The position numbers and the translations under genes were made by a program. Under the pieces are notes generated by a model, which did no database searches, had not been told where the DNA came from, and was given only the letters and a program-made list of their open reading frames with translations. Shown here in pieces: positions 1 through 5,649 of a stretch of DNA of 5,649 nt. The DNA is from Candidatus Fermentibacteraceae bacterium. Lineage in GTDB: Bacteria; Fermentibacterota; Fermentibacteria; Fermentibacterales; JCC-6. The stretch spans positions 395 through 6,043 of the forward strand of contig JAOZQW010000143.1 of the NCBI GenBank assembly GCA_029932015.1, given 5' to 3'. Each line of letters starts with the position of its first letter. Position 1 is the stretch's first letter.

Positions 1-4
1 TAAA

Positions 5-2659
5 ATGAGCAGTAGTCTTCATCAATACCGTCTTACAGGATGGGTACTCCTTCTTGCCCTGGTACTCACATCCTTATCGGTTGTCTCTGCGGCTACGACC
101 GGAGCGATAATCGGACAGGTCACCGACGCGGATGGTAATCCAGTTATTGGTGCAACGATCCTTGTTGAGGGTTCGCAGTTCGGGACGATGTCGAATCAAT
201 TGGGTGAGTATTACATCGCTCAGCTTGCTCCCGGAAGCTACACTATCACCGCGAGAATGGTCGGAATGAGCTCCACCAGCTTTGAGGGTGTGACGGTGCT
301 CACGGACCAGACCACGAAGATTGATCTTGTGCTGGAAGAGGAAGTTGTAGGGGAGACCGTCGTACATGTGACGGGGCAGAGGCAGCTCATCCTGGAGGAT
401 ATCCCCTCAACCATTCATGTTGTCGACCGGACCGAGATCAGTACAATGTCGGTTGCCAGCATACTTGATGTGATAGAGCGACAGGCTGGAGTCAGTGTGC
501 GGGGAGGCGAGGTGCATGTGCGTGGTGGGCGATCCGGTGAAGTAGCCTTCCTGCTGAACGGAGTCTCGGTCCGGTCCCCAGTGACCAACGCATTCATCTC
601 TGTGGTCCCTCTTTCTGCAATTGCCGAGGCTTCGACAACCACTGGAGGGTTCGCGGCGGAGCATGGCAATGCTCTCTCCGGGATAGTCGAGATGACCGTT
701 CGGGAAGGTGGACAGGAGATGGAGATGGATATGAATTTAAGCGCCGGCTCGATGACCGCATTCACCTCGGAGACCGAGCAGCGCAATCACATCCTGCCCT
801 CTGACAATGACAACTATCGCGGGGATTGCCTGGACGGGGAGCTCAGTATCGGTGGACCCGATCCGATCACCGGGATACTGCTTCCATCGATCGGGATCCG
901 CATTCCCGGAGAGATGAGGTTCTTCGGTGCTGCAGAATGGTCGCGCAGCGGATTTAATCTGGAGGACAGCCGGGGGAACTGGGAGAATAACTGGCAGAAC
1001 AACCTGACGGGTTGCCTGAACCTTAACTACCGTCCCGAACCACTCACCCGTCTGGGTTTTCTCCTGAGGTATTCCTACCGTCAGGGCGGTTGGGATGAAT
1101 GGGCCTGGTCCCGATTCGATCAGCCTGTTTACATAGAAGGTGAACCATACCTCGGCGGCAGTATCGACTATGCGTTGCCCATTCGATTCGATGAAAACTG
1201 GGGACTCACATGGAGGGGATCGCGGATGTTCGGGGAGAGTTCCCTCCTCGAGATCATGGTTGACCGGAGCGAATTCTGCCGGTGGTGGAGGATCAGGGAT
1301 GAAGAGGGTGGATACATTGGTGAGGGTCTGACTCCCGCAGCCTGGTTCGGGGCCTTTTTCTCCGAGAGGGCGGCGGACTCGCTGGGATTCTATCACTCCG
1401 GAGTTCACCCCGCCGTCTGGCTTGAATCCAGGAGCAGCATCCTCTCAGGTCGAGTCGAGTGGATCAGCCAGCTCAACAGGACACTGCGGTTGAAAACTGG
1501 AGTCGAGGGGGCGCTGTACGATATCTACGACTTCAGTGTTTATGCGGATGGTCCCGGGGAGGTCTGGGTGAATAACTGGAATGCTTCACCCAGATCGGGT
1601 GCAGCCTTCCTGCAGAGCAGCGCCGATTTTTCGGGTGCAATGGTACTTAACACCGGGATCAGATTGGATATGTTTGATCCCAACACCCGGCGGGTGGTTC
1701 CCGGTGAGACCGGAGCGTCCGAAGTGCCGATCAAGTATAGCCTGAGTCCCAGGATCGGATTCACACATCCCATTTCCGACAGGGACGTCTTCTTCGCCAT
1801 GTATGGATACTATTCCCAGATGCCTGATCTGAACCAGCTCTACTGCGGTACCAGCTACAATCTGTCAGGGGATTACTCAATCGTCGGGAATCCGGATCTG
1901 GAACCTGTCAAGACAATTTCATATGAGGCAGGAGTGCGTCACAGGCTTGATAATCTCTCGACTCTCTCCATCTCGGCCTATCACAAACAGATCACCGGAC
2001 TGATACAAACGACGCCGCAATCCGTCTCGGGTCTGGAGTCCTACTTCGTGTACGAGAATGATGATAGCTATGCGACTGTGCAGGGAATGGAAATGACTCT
2101 TATGCGACTGCTGGGAGGCCTGTGGTCCGGGAGTCTGTCCTATACCTATTCCATGGCAGAAGGACGTTACTCCTCGGCGACCGAACAGTTCGAGTACTCT
2201 GCAGAGGGTTACTCGGTAATCCCCAGCGAGGAGAGCTATCTCGACTGGGACCAGCGTCATGCTGCCGCAGCTGCCCTCCGATTCGCAGTTGAACGGGGGG
2301 AGGGACCACTGGTAGGAAGTGTACGGGTCCTTGAGGGAAGTGCCATCAGTCTGGATTGGAACTGGGGGAGCGGATATCCCTTCAGCGCTCCGTCCAGCGA
2401 TTCTCTTCCTCTCATCAATACCATGCGATATCCCTGGACCATGCAGACTGATCTGAGTGTTTCCCGCAGGCTATGGATAGATCCCTTCGAACTGGAGATG
2501 ATGCTCACGGTGTACAACCTCTTCGATCGAAGCAATGTTGTTCGGATCTTTGATCCGGAGTGGTATCTGAGTACGGGAGATGCCGGGGGGATACAGTCGA
2601 ATCCGGCCGCATGGGCTCCGGCCAGGCATTTCCTGCTCAGCATGAGCATCTTCTGGTAG
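5..2659 (+). CDS. TonB-dependent outer-membrane receptor with N-terminal carboxypeptidase-regulatory-like domain
   Basis: This 884-aa protein is a TonB-dependent receptor, a ligand-gated outer-membrane barrel energised by TonB/ExbBD. Residues 1-29 are a Sec signal peptide (hydrophobic core VLLLALVLTSLSVV, likely cleavage after VSA). Residues about 33-112 are a CarboxypepD_reg-like beta-sandwich (GxVTDADGNPVIGATI, then GEYYIAQLAPGSYTI). ETVVHVTG (117-124) is a plausible TonB box. Residues about 130-235 are the plug, with VRGGRSGEV and the LLNG turn where LIDG is usual. The remainder is a beta-barrel with the family motif NPDLEPVKTISYEAG (629-643) and the C-terminal YNLFDRSN stretch, ending in an aromatic residue (SIFW) as barrel proteins do. 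The start is the ATG four bases into the window after a short A-run, so its ribosome binding site is not visible and a slightly earlier start cannot be excluded. It is followed after 11 nt by a propeller lipoprotein gene, suggesting a joint uptake system. The substrate is unknown; siderophore, cobalamin, sugar or peptide are all possible. Confidence 0.93.
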   Translation: MSSSLHQYRLTGWVLLLALVLTSLSVVSAATTGAIIGQVTDADGNPVIGATILVEGSQFGTMSNQLGEYYIAQLAPGSYTITARMVGMSSTSFEGVTVLTDQTTKIDLVLEEEVVGETVVHVTGQRQLILEDIPSTIHVVDRTEISTMSVASILDVIERQAGVSVRGGEVHVRGGRSGEVAFLLNGVSVRSPVTNAFISVVPLSAIAEASTTTGGFAAEHGNALSGIVEMTVREGGQEMEMDMNLSAGSMTAFTSETEQRNHILPSDNDNYRGDCLDGELSIGGPDPITGILLPSIGIRIPGEMRFFGAAEWSRSGFNLEDSRGNWENNWQNNLTGCLNLNYRPEPLTRLGFLLRYSYRQGGWDEWAWSRFDQPVYIEGEPYLGGSIDYALPIRFDENWGLTWRGSRMFGESSLLEIMVDRSEFCRWWRIRDEEGGYIGEGLTPAAWFGAFFSERAADSLGFYHSGVHPAVWLESRSSILSGRVEWISQLNRTLRLKTGVEGALYDIYDFSVYADGPGEVWVNNWNASPRSGAAFLQSSADFSGAMVLNTGIRLDMFDPNTRRVVPGETGASEVPIKYSLSPRIGFTHPISDRDVFFAMYGYYSQMPDLNQLYCGTSYNLSGDYSIVGNPDLEPVKTISYEAGVRHRLDNLSTLSISAYHKQITGLIQTTPQSVSGLESYFVYENDDSYATVQGMEMTLMRLLGGLWSGSLSYTYSMAEGRYSSATEQFEYSAEGYSVIPSEESYLDWDQRHAAAAALRFAVERGEGPLVGSVRVLEGSAISLDWNWGSGYPFSAPSSDSLPLINTMRYPWTMQTDLSVSRRLWIDPFELEMMLTVYNLFDRSNVVRIFDPEWYLSTGDAGGIQSNPAAWAPARHFLLSMSIFW

Positions 2660-2661
2660 GA
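2658..2661 (+). promoter_or_regulatory. Shine-Dalgarno site choosing the GTG start of the propeller gene
   Basis: AGGA overlaps the receptor's TAG stop codon and lies 9 nt before the GTG at 2671. This supports starting the downstream gene at that GTG and implies coupling to termination of receptor translation. The upstream in-frame ATG at 2560 would place about 100 nt inside the receptor gene and bury the signal peptide behind 37 hydrophilic residues. Confidence 0.5.
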
Positions 2662-2670
2662 TGTGAGATA

Positions 2671-3708
2671 GTGAAGCTTTTTCAGATCCAGCACTCTTCT
2701 GTGTCGTTGCCTTCAGCTCTTCTCTTCCTCAGCATATATCTTCTTATTGCCGGAACCTCATGTCATCAGCCTGTGGAGTACGATTCCTCTGCGGCGAGTG
2801 GTGTGGTCAAGCTGCGTCTATCTGATTACACCGTCGCTGGGAACGTTTCCGGGATCGAGGATGGCAGAGCACTCTGTTCACTGGGCAACAGTGAGTTCCT
2901 CGTGACTTCAGGAACTGGAATCCTTTACAGGTTCGATTCCCCCTCGATGACCCTGGACAGTTCGTACGCCATCGGCTTCGGCAGTGGTTCCGGTTACGGA
3001 GAGATCATCTATCCGAAACCCGGCTCGGTCTACATCATTGGTGCTGCCGGCAAGCTCATTGAGGTCGATCTGCAGACGAACTCCGTTGCCGCCGAATTCG
3101 AAGCCGGTCCCCTTCCGACTGCTCTCTGTGCTTCTACCAGCAGTCAGCGCTTCTTTGTCGCGGACGGGAGTGACTGCAGGATCAGGGAGGTCGATACTGG
3201 AAGCAACACAGTTCTCCGCTCTACTGAGCCTCTGAAAGAGACTCCTGTTTCACTCGCCGCAGAATCCTACCTGGAGGAGTATCTCCTGGCCTGCTGCGCC
3301 GATGAAGATGGAACCGTTGGAAGGATCAGCCTCAGTACTTTCTACACGAGTCATCTCAATCTGGGCAGTGCAGGCTCAGACCTTTCCGCCTTCCCGGCCG
3401 AATCGATCTGGGCAGTGGTCCATCCTGACTGGTATGCTTCCGATGGAAGCATCTCCCTTTGCAGCAACTATTTCCTCCCCACAGTAACGGAAGTGACCAT
3501 CGCCGGACATCCGACCGATGTGTGCAGTGTACCGGGAACGACCCTGTTCTATGTACTGAGTTACCTCGGGGACGGAATGAGTCGGGTTTCCTCTGTGAAT
3601 TACCTGACGGGGGATAGGCAGGAAGTACTCGATATCCCTGGTTTTCCCTGGGATATCACCTCCCATGCAAATGGTGAGTACTTGTTGATCCTCACCTCCG
3701 ATACCTGA
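2671..3708 (+). CDS. Probable lipoprotein with YVTN/YncE-like beta-propeller fold
   Basis: The 345-aa product (GTG start) begins with a hydrophobic signal segment, SALLFLSIYLLIAGTSC, so Cys31 is the likely lipidated residue. The lipobox is imperfect: G-T-S-C has Gly at -3 instead of Leu. The mature part shows repeating units of about 42 residues of the YVTN kind. The clearest is residues 130-181, with IEVDLQTNSV, then GPLPTALCAS, FFVADGSDCRIREVDTGSNTV. Weaker units run through about 62-103, 191-232, 236-279 and 280-323. The last unit (324-345) looks incomplete, as if closed by an N-terminal strand, giving roughly seven blades. Such propellers bind ligands or partners and lack a catalytic signature here. 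Position 11 nt after a TonB-dependent receptor fits a surface or periplasmic accessory of that transporter, by analogy to BtuG next to BtuB; this role is inference. Seven cysteines besides Cys31, including a CC pair at 208-209, are notable for an exported protein. No sequence feature identifies the ligand. Confidence 0.78.
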   Translation: MKLFQIQHSSVSLPSALLFLSIYLLIAGTSCHQPVEYDSSAASGVVKLRLSDYTVAGNVSGIEDGRALCSLGNSEFLVTSGTGILYRFDSPSMTLDSSYAIGFGSGSGYGEIIYPKPGSVYIIGAAGKLIEVDLQTNSVAAEFEAGPLPTALCASTSSQRFFVADGSDCRIREVDTGSNTVLRSTEPLKETPVSLAAESYLEEYLLACCADEDGTVGRISLSTFYTSHLNLGSAGSDLSAFPAESIWAVVHPDWYASDGSISLCSNYFLPTVTEVTIAGHPTDVCSVPGTTLFYVLSYLGDGMSRVSSVNYLTGDRQEVLDIPGFPWDITSHANGEYLLILTSDT

Positions 3709-3721
3709 CTTCAGTCTGAAG
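3709..3721. repeat. Inverted repeat at the convergent gene junction
   Basis: CTTCAG and CTGAAG flank a single T, so an RNA hairpin would have five base pairs and a three-base loop on either strand. It begins immediately after the propeller stop codon and covers the stop codon of the opposing S41-like gene. No T-run follows on either strand, so it is not a canonical intrinsic terminator. It could mark transcript ends by another mechanism, or be chance. Confidence 0.35.
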
Positions 3722-4790
3722 GTGGGGGATCGGGCGGGACAGCCCCGAGCCATAGGAACGCATACTCGAGTACCGGATCCACACCGGATGCAAAGTCTTC
3801 CTGAGTTGCCTCAACATAGACGTCAGGGGGTATTCCGACACCTTCAATATAGGTTGTGTCGGGACGGAGGAAGGTCGTCCCAGGACAGGTTACCCAGCGG
3901 TCATTCGGCAGTTCCCAGTATGTGACAGGCCAGTTTGCGGAGCCAGCAGTAGAATCCCCGATCAGACCTACATGAGGAAGCTCCGCCATGGCACATGCGA
4001 ACAACTCGCTTGCTCCCGTATTGAGTTCCCCTGTCAGAACCACCGTACTGTTATCGAATTGCCAGGCCATGGGATAAAAATAGATCGGCTCCGGGGCCGT
4101 CAGTTCATGGCCTTCCTCATTGAGACGTTTCTGCTGTAGATACCCTGTTCTCAGAACATCGACAAAGCGCCTTGTGAGATTTCTCATAGCACCGTCCGCA
4201 CCTTCATGGCAGAGTCTCGAATCGATGATCAGCCCGGGACGGTTCATCAGCGGATGGAGAATATCATCAAACAGACTGATATTGATCTCTGCGTCCCACG
4301 AGGTGATGATGAAGTACGGAATGGAATCCGATCCTGCAAGGCAGTAGCCCCATACACTGTCCTGCATCCACTGGAATCCCCATGGTGCAAGGTATTCCAA
4401 AACAAGATCCAGGTCGCAATTTGTTTGGATCTGGGGTTCGAAGGTCGGAACCGTGCCTGCTTCAGGGTTAATGATATTGACATGAGTATCATGGAGGGTG
4501 GAGAGCATGCGAATTATGAAGTCAAGCATTTCCTCATCCGAAGTAATGCCATTGGCCTGCTGTGAGAATTCCTCGTAGACAGCACTCCAATCAACATCCT
4601 TTATCTCGAATCCTACATATTTAGAGTCGAACAGGTTCCAGATCAGCTCGAACTCGGCAATGTACTCATTTGGAGCTTCCATCGTGGCCGGGCTATCAAT
4701 ACAGCACGGCAGTATGAGAAGCATAATCAACAGCATGAATAGCTTTACTCGCGTTTTGCAGATCTGCCGCATATCAGAAGAGCATTTCAT
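3711..4790 (-). CDS. S41-family protease-like lipoprotein, probably catalytically dead
   Basis: From the ATG at 4790 the product is 359 aa. It starts with a signal peptide (VKLFMLLIMLLILPCC, likely lipidated at Cys29 or Cys30). Its order of elements matches PDZ-less S41 peptidases: an N-terminal helical part ending in LHDTHV (99-104, the L-x-D-x-H-V motif), the GLIIDSR strand (186-192), the nucleophile region VVLTGELNTGASE (250-262), GLIGDSTAG (275-283) and the terminal EGVGIPPDVYVE (316-327). S41 enzymes carry the catalytic Ser three residues before the conserved Glu (SAAE/SASE). Spacing on both sides matches without gaps, and that position is Gly259 here (codon GGA at 4016-4014). The usual RGNGGG after the IIDxR strand is also replaced by RLCHEGADG. 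The fold assignment is good, but proteolysis is doubtful; a binding or regulatory role is possible. This start was chosen over the TTG at 4922 and ATG at 4871 because of a well-spaced GGAG and because the signal peptide is then near-terminal. ATG 4772 is an alternative. It ends tail to tail with the propeller gene. Confidence 0.8.
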   Translation of the reverse strand: MKCSSDMRQICKTRVKLFMLLIMLLILPCCIDSPATMEAPNEYIAEFELIWNLFDSKYVGFEIKDVDWSAVYEEFSQQANGITSDEEMLDFIIRMLSTLHDTHVNIINPEAGTVPTFEPQIQTNCDLDLVLEYLAPWGFQWMQDSVWGYCLAGSDSIPYFIITSWDAEINISLFDDILHPLMNRPGLIIDSRLCHEGADGAMRNLTRRFVDVLRTGYLQQKRLNEEGHELTAPEPIYFYPMAWQFDNSTVVLTGELNTGASELFACAMAELPHVGLIGDSTAGSANWPVTYWELPNDRWVTCPGTTFLRPDTTYIEGVGIPPDVYVEATQEDFASGVDPVLEYAFLWLGAVPPDPPPSD

Positions 4791-4797
4791 GCAGAGA

Positions 4798-4801
4798 CTC
4801 C
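4798..4801 (-). promoter_or_regulatory. Shine-Dalgarno site of the S41-like gene
   Basis: Read on the minus strand, GGAG lies 7 nt before the ATG at 4790. The other candidate starts (TTG 4922, ATG 4871, ATG 4772) have no comparable site at proper distance. This decides the start and gives a lipoprotein precursor beginning MKCSSDMRQ. Confidence 0.6.
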
Positions 4802-4812
4802 GTATAGATTCA

Positions 4813-4842
4813 TCAGGAGAATACCATTTCTGGTGTTCCTGA
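4813..4842 (-). promoter_or_regulatory. Candidate 5'-leader hairpin with GAAA tetraloop
   Basis: On the minus strand a 30-nt segment can fold with outer arms TCAGGA/TCCTGA (six perfect pairs) and inner arms ACACCA/TGGTAT (five pairs and one C-A mismatch). There is a two-base bulge (TC) on the 3' side and a GAAA loop, which is a GNRA tetraloop. It ends 11 nt upstream of the GGAG ribosome binding site of the S41-like gene, so it would sit in that gene's 5' leader. A role in mRNA stability or translation control is inference. No known riboswitch class is recognised. A smaller CTCC/GGAG stem lies further upstream at 4866-4876. Confidence 0.35.
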
Positions 4843-4901
4843 GAATAATGCAGCGCATGAGGATTCTCCATCGGAGTATATGAATCAGGTCCATCCTTTA
4901 C

Positions 4902-4926
4902 GGTATTGAGAGCGGCTGGCAATACC
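4902..4926 (-). repeat. Inverted repeat just after the membrane-protein gene stop
   Basis: GGTATTG and CAATACC form a perfect 7-bp stem around an 11-nt loop, starting 7 nt past the stop codon of the gene at 4934. The position is what a 3'-end hairpin would have, but the minus-strand sequence after it (GTAAAGGATGG) has no U-tract. It may be a 3'-stabilising or weak terminator structure separating this gene from the S41-like gene. The rest of the 143-nt spacer holds a TATACT (-10-like) at 4880-4875 without a convincing -35 box. Confidence 0.4.
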
Positions 4927-4933
4927 CTCGATA

Positions 4934-5649
4934 TCAGTGAATTGCCCAGATCGCTACTGAGTCCTCACCGCAGATGATGCTCTTTGGCGTGCCGAACCCT
5001 TCGAGGAACTCCAGAGATCCGACGCCGTCCTTGAGCAGGTCGGAATACTGCTCCGGGAAGGCCAGGAGATAGTCGGCCCTTTCCTGTATCCATTCCCAAC
5101 CGGCAGTGGCATCACTCGGTAGACGCTCAGGAGTGACCAGACCGTCCAGGTCAAGTACATAGAGATCGGTCAGCCACTTCACAGCGCCAATGTCGGCGGC
5201 GGCCACAGATGCATCCTCTGCAGCGTTCTCCTCCAGCCAGACGGCGGGGGAGACATCCAGTGCGGCCACATCCGCAGTGGCTTGTGCCCTCCGTGCACCG
5301 AAGACTATCAGTCCCGGCAGCATTGAAAGACCCAGGATGATCGCATTGGACTTCCATCTCTGTACATTAACTATCCAGTGTCCAGAAGCGAGGAGCATGG
5401 CTGCCAGTGCCGGGACGTAGTACCTCATCTGGAACCAGCTGTTCGGCTGGGTCAGCAGGGCGGCGACCAGCAGAAGCACAGGGAAGGAGGCCAGTGCGAT
5501 ACCTGTTGATCTGTCCCTGCACATCTCGCCCTTGGAGAAGTCCTTTACGGTCATCACCAGCATGAACGGCAGCAGGATGGAGGAGAGCAGGAGTCCCTTG
5601 ATAAGCCCCGGAAGGCCTGCCCCGGCCATTACCAGCCACGAAGCCCCGG
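4934..5649 (-). CDS. Polytopic membrane protein, GT-C (GT39/ArnT-like) glycosyltransferase-type C-terminal part (partial)
   Basis: Only the last 237 residues are visible. The reading frame stays open through the right edge, so the N-terminal part, where GT-C catalytic acidic residues would lie, is missing. Four hydrophobic segments are seen, at about visible residues 14-33 (KGLLLSSILLPFMLVMTV), 49-66, 76-94 (after the RYYVPALAA motif) and 101-116. A soluble tail of about 115 residues follows, with VSPAVWLEEN, AADIGAVKWL and LDLDGLVTPE. Many lipid-linked-sugar GT-C transferases and related uncharacterised membrane proteins end this way: an RYY-containing helix, then a domain with an A-D-I-G-A motif and a D-x-D/L-x-GL motif, facing the periplasm. 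The substrate cannot be inferred, and a non-enzymatic membrane protein with the same tail is not excluded. The ATG at 5629 is internal, since it lacks a ribosome binding site and lies within a continuing hydrophobic frame. The S41-like gene follows on the same strand after 143 nt. Confidence 0.7.
   Translation of the reverse strand, partial: GASWLVMAGAGLPGLIKGLLLSSILLPFMLVMTVKDFSKGEMCRDRSTGIALASFPVLLLVAALLTQPNSWFQMRYYVPALAAMLLASGHWIVNVQRWKSNAIILGLSMLPGLIVFGARRAQATADVAALDVSPAVWLEENAAEDASVAAADIGAVKWLTDLYVLDLDGLVTPERLPSDATAGWEWIQERADYLLAFPEQYSDLLKDGVGSLEFLEGFGTPKSIICGEDSVAIWAIH

Noticed and set aside
715..732. Short GGAGAT-type hexamer repeat in the receptor gene
   Set aside because: There are only about three imperfect copies, encoding a short EMEMDM stretch. 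This is too short to be a meaningful tandem repeat or phase-variation tract.
737..1408. Long open frame of 223 codons on the minus strand inside the receptor gene
   Set aside because: It lies antisense to an unmistakable receptor domain, has a proline-rich composition without motifs, and is a typical shadow of biased codon use.
2560..2670. In-frame ATG at 2560 as the start of the propeller gene
   Set aside because: It would overlap the receptor by 100 nt, give 37 hydrophilic residues before the signal peptide, and have no better ribosome binding site than the GTG at 2671.
2257..2694. Minus-strand open frame of 145 codons over the receptor's 3' end
   Set aside because: It is fully antisense to conserved barrel strands and has no recognisable domain, signal or ribosome binding site.
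4875..4880. TATACT on the minus strand as a promoter -10 box for the S41-like gene
   Set aside because: It has five of six matches, but no acceptable -35 element at 16-18 nt and no extended -10. The promoter motif of this lineage is also unknown.
4791..4922. N-terminal extension of the S41-like protein from TTG 4922 or ATG 4871
   Set aside because: The upstream ribosome binding signals are absent or too close, and the lipoprotein signal peptide would be internal. GGAG at 7 nt favours ATG 4790.
5627..5629. ATG at 5629 as the true start of the membrane protein
   Set aside because: The frame stays open to the window edge, there is no ribosome binding site before it, and the visible part lacks the N-terminal catalytic region expected of a whole protein.

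Overview
This window comes from a diderm (outer-membrane) bacterium. A full-length TonB-dependent outer-membrane receptor with an N-terminal carboxypeptidase-regulatory-like domain fills almost half of it. That receptor architecture, paired with beta-propeller and S41-type lipoproteins, suggests the FCB superphylum (Bacteroidota and relatives such as Fermentibacterota, Zixibacteria or Latescibacterota). The taxonomic guess rests on protein style only and is not secure. GC content is mixed: about 62% in lines sampled from the right-end membrane protein gene, and about 46% in the 5' part of the S41-like gene.

Layout, left to right. (1) 5-2659, + strand: TonB-dependent receptor, 884 aa, with a clear signal peptide. 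(2) 2671-3708, + strand, 11 nt after the receptor stop: a probable lipoprotein built as a YVTN/YncE-like beta-propeller, very likely co-transcribed and translationally coupled. (3) 3711-4790, - strand, tail to tail with the propeller gene across a 2-nt gap: a PDZ-less S41-family (C-terminal-processing-peptidase-like) lipoprotein whose expected catalytic serine is a glycine. (4) 4791-4933: a 143-nt leader or spacer with two inverted repeats. (5) 4934 to the right edge, - strand: the C-terminal part of a polytopic membrane protein resembling GT-C (GT39/ArnT-like) glycosyltransferases, cut by the window end.

Genes 1 and 2 form the clearest functional unit. A TonB-dependent channel with an adjacent propeller lipoprotein recalls BtuB-BtuG of Bacteroides, where the propeller captures ligand (vitamin B12) over the barrel. 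The ligand here cannot be read from the sequence. The S41-like gene points the opposite way and need not be related to the uptake pair. It is co-oriented with the membrane protein gene upstream of it, but the 143-nt structured spacer makes independent expression plausible. No RNA genes, mobile elements, CRISPR arrays or long repeats were seen. The most notable observations are the apparent loss of the S41 nucleophile and the receptor/propeller pairing.
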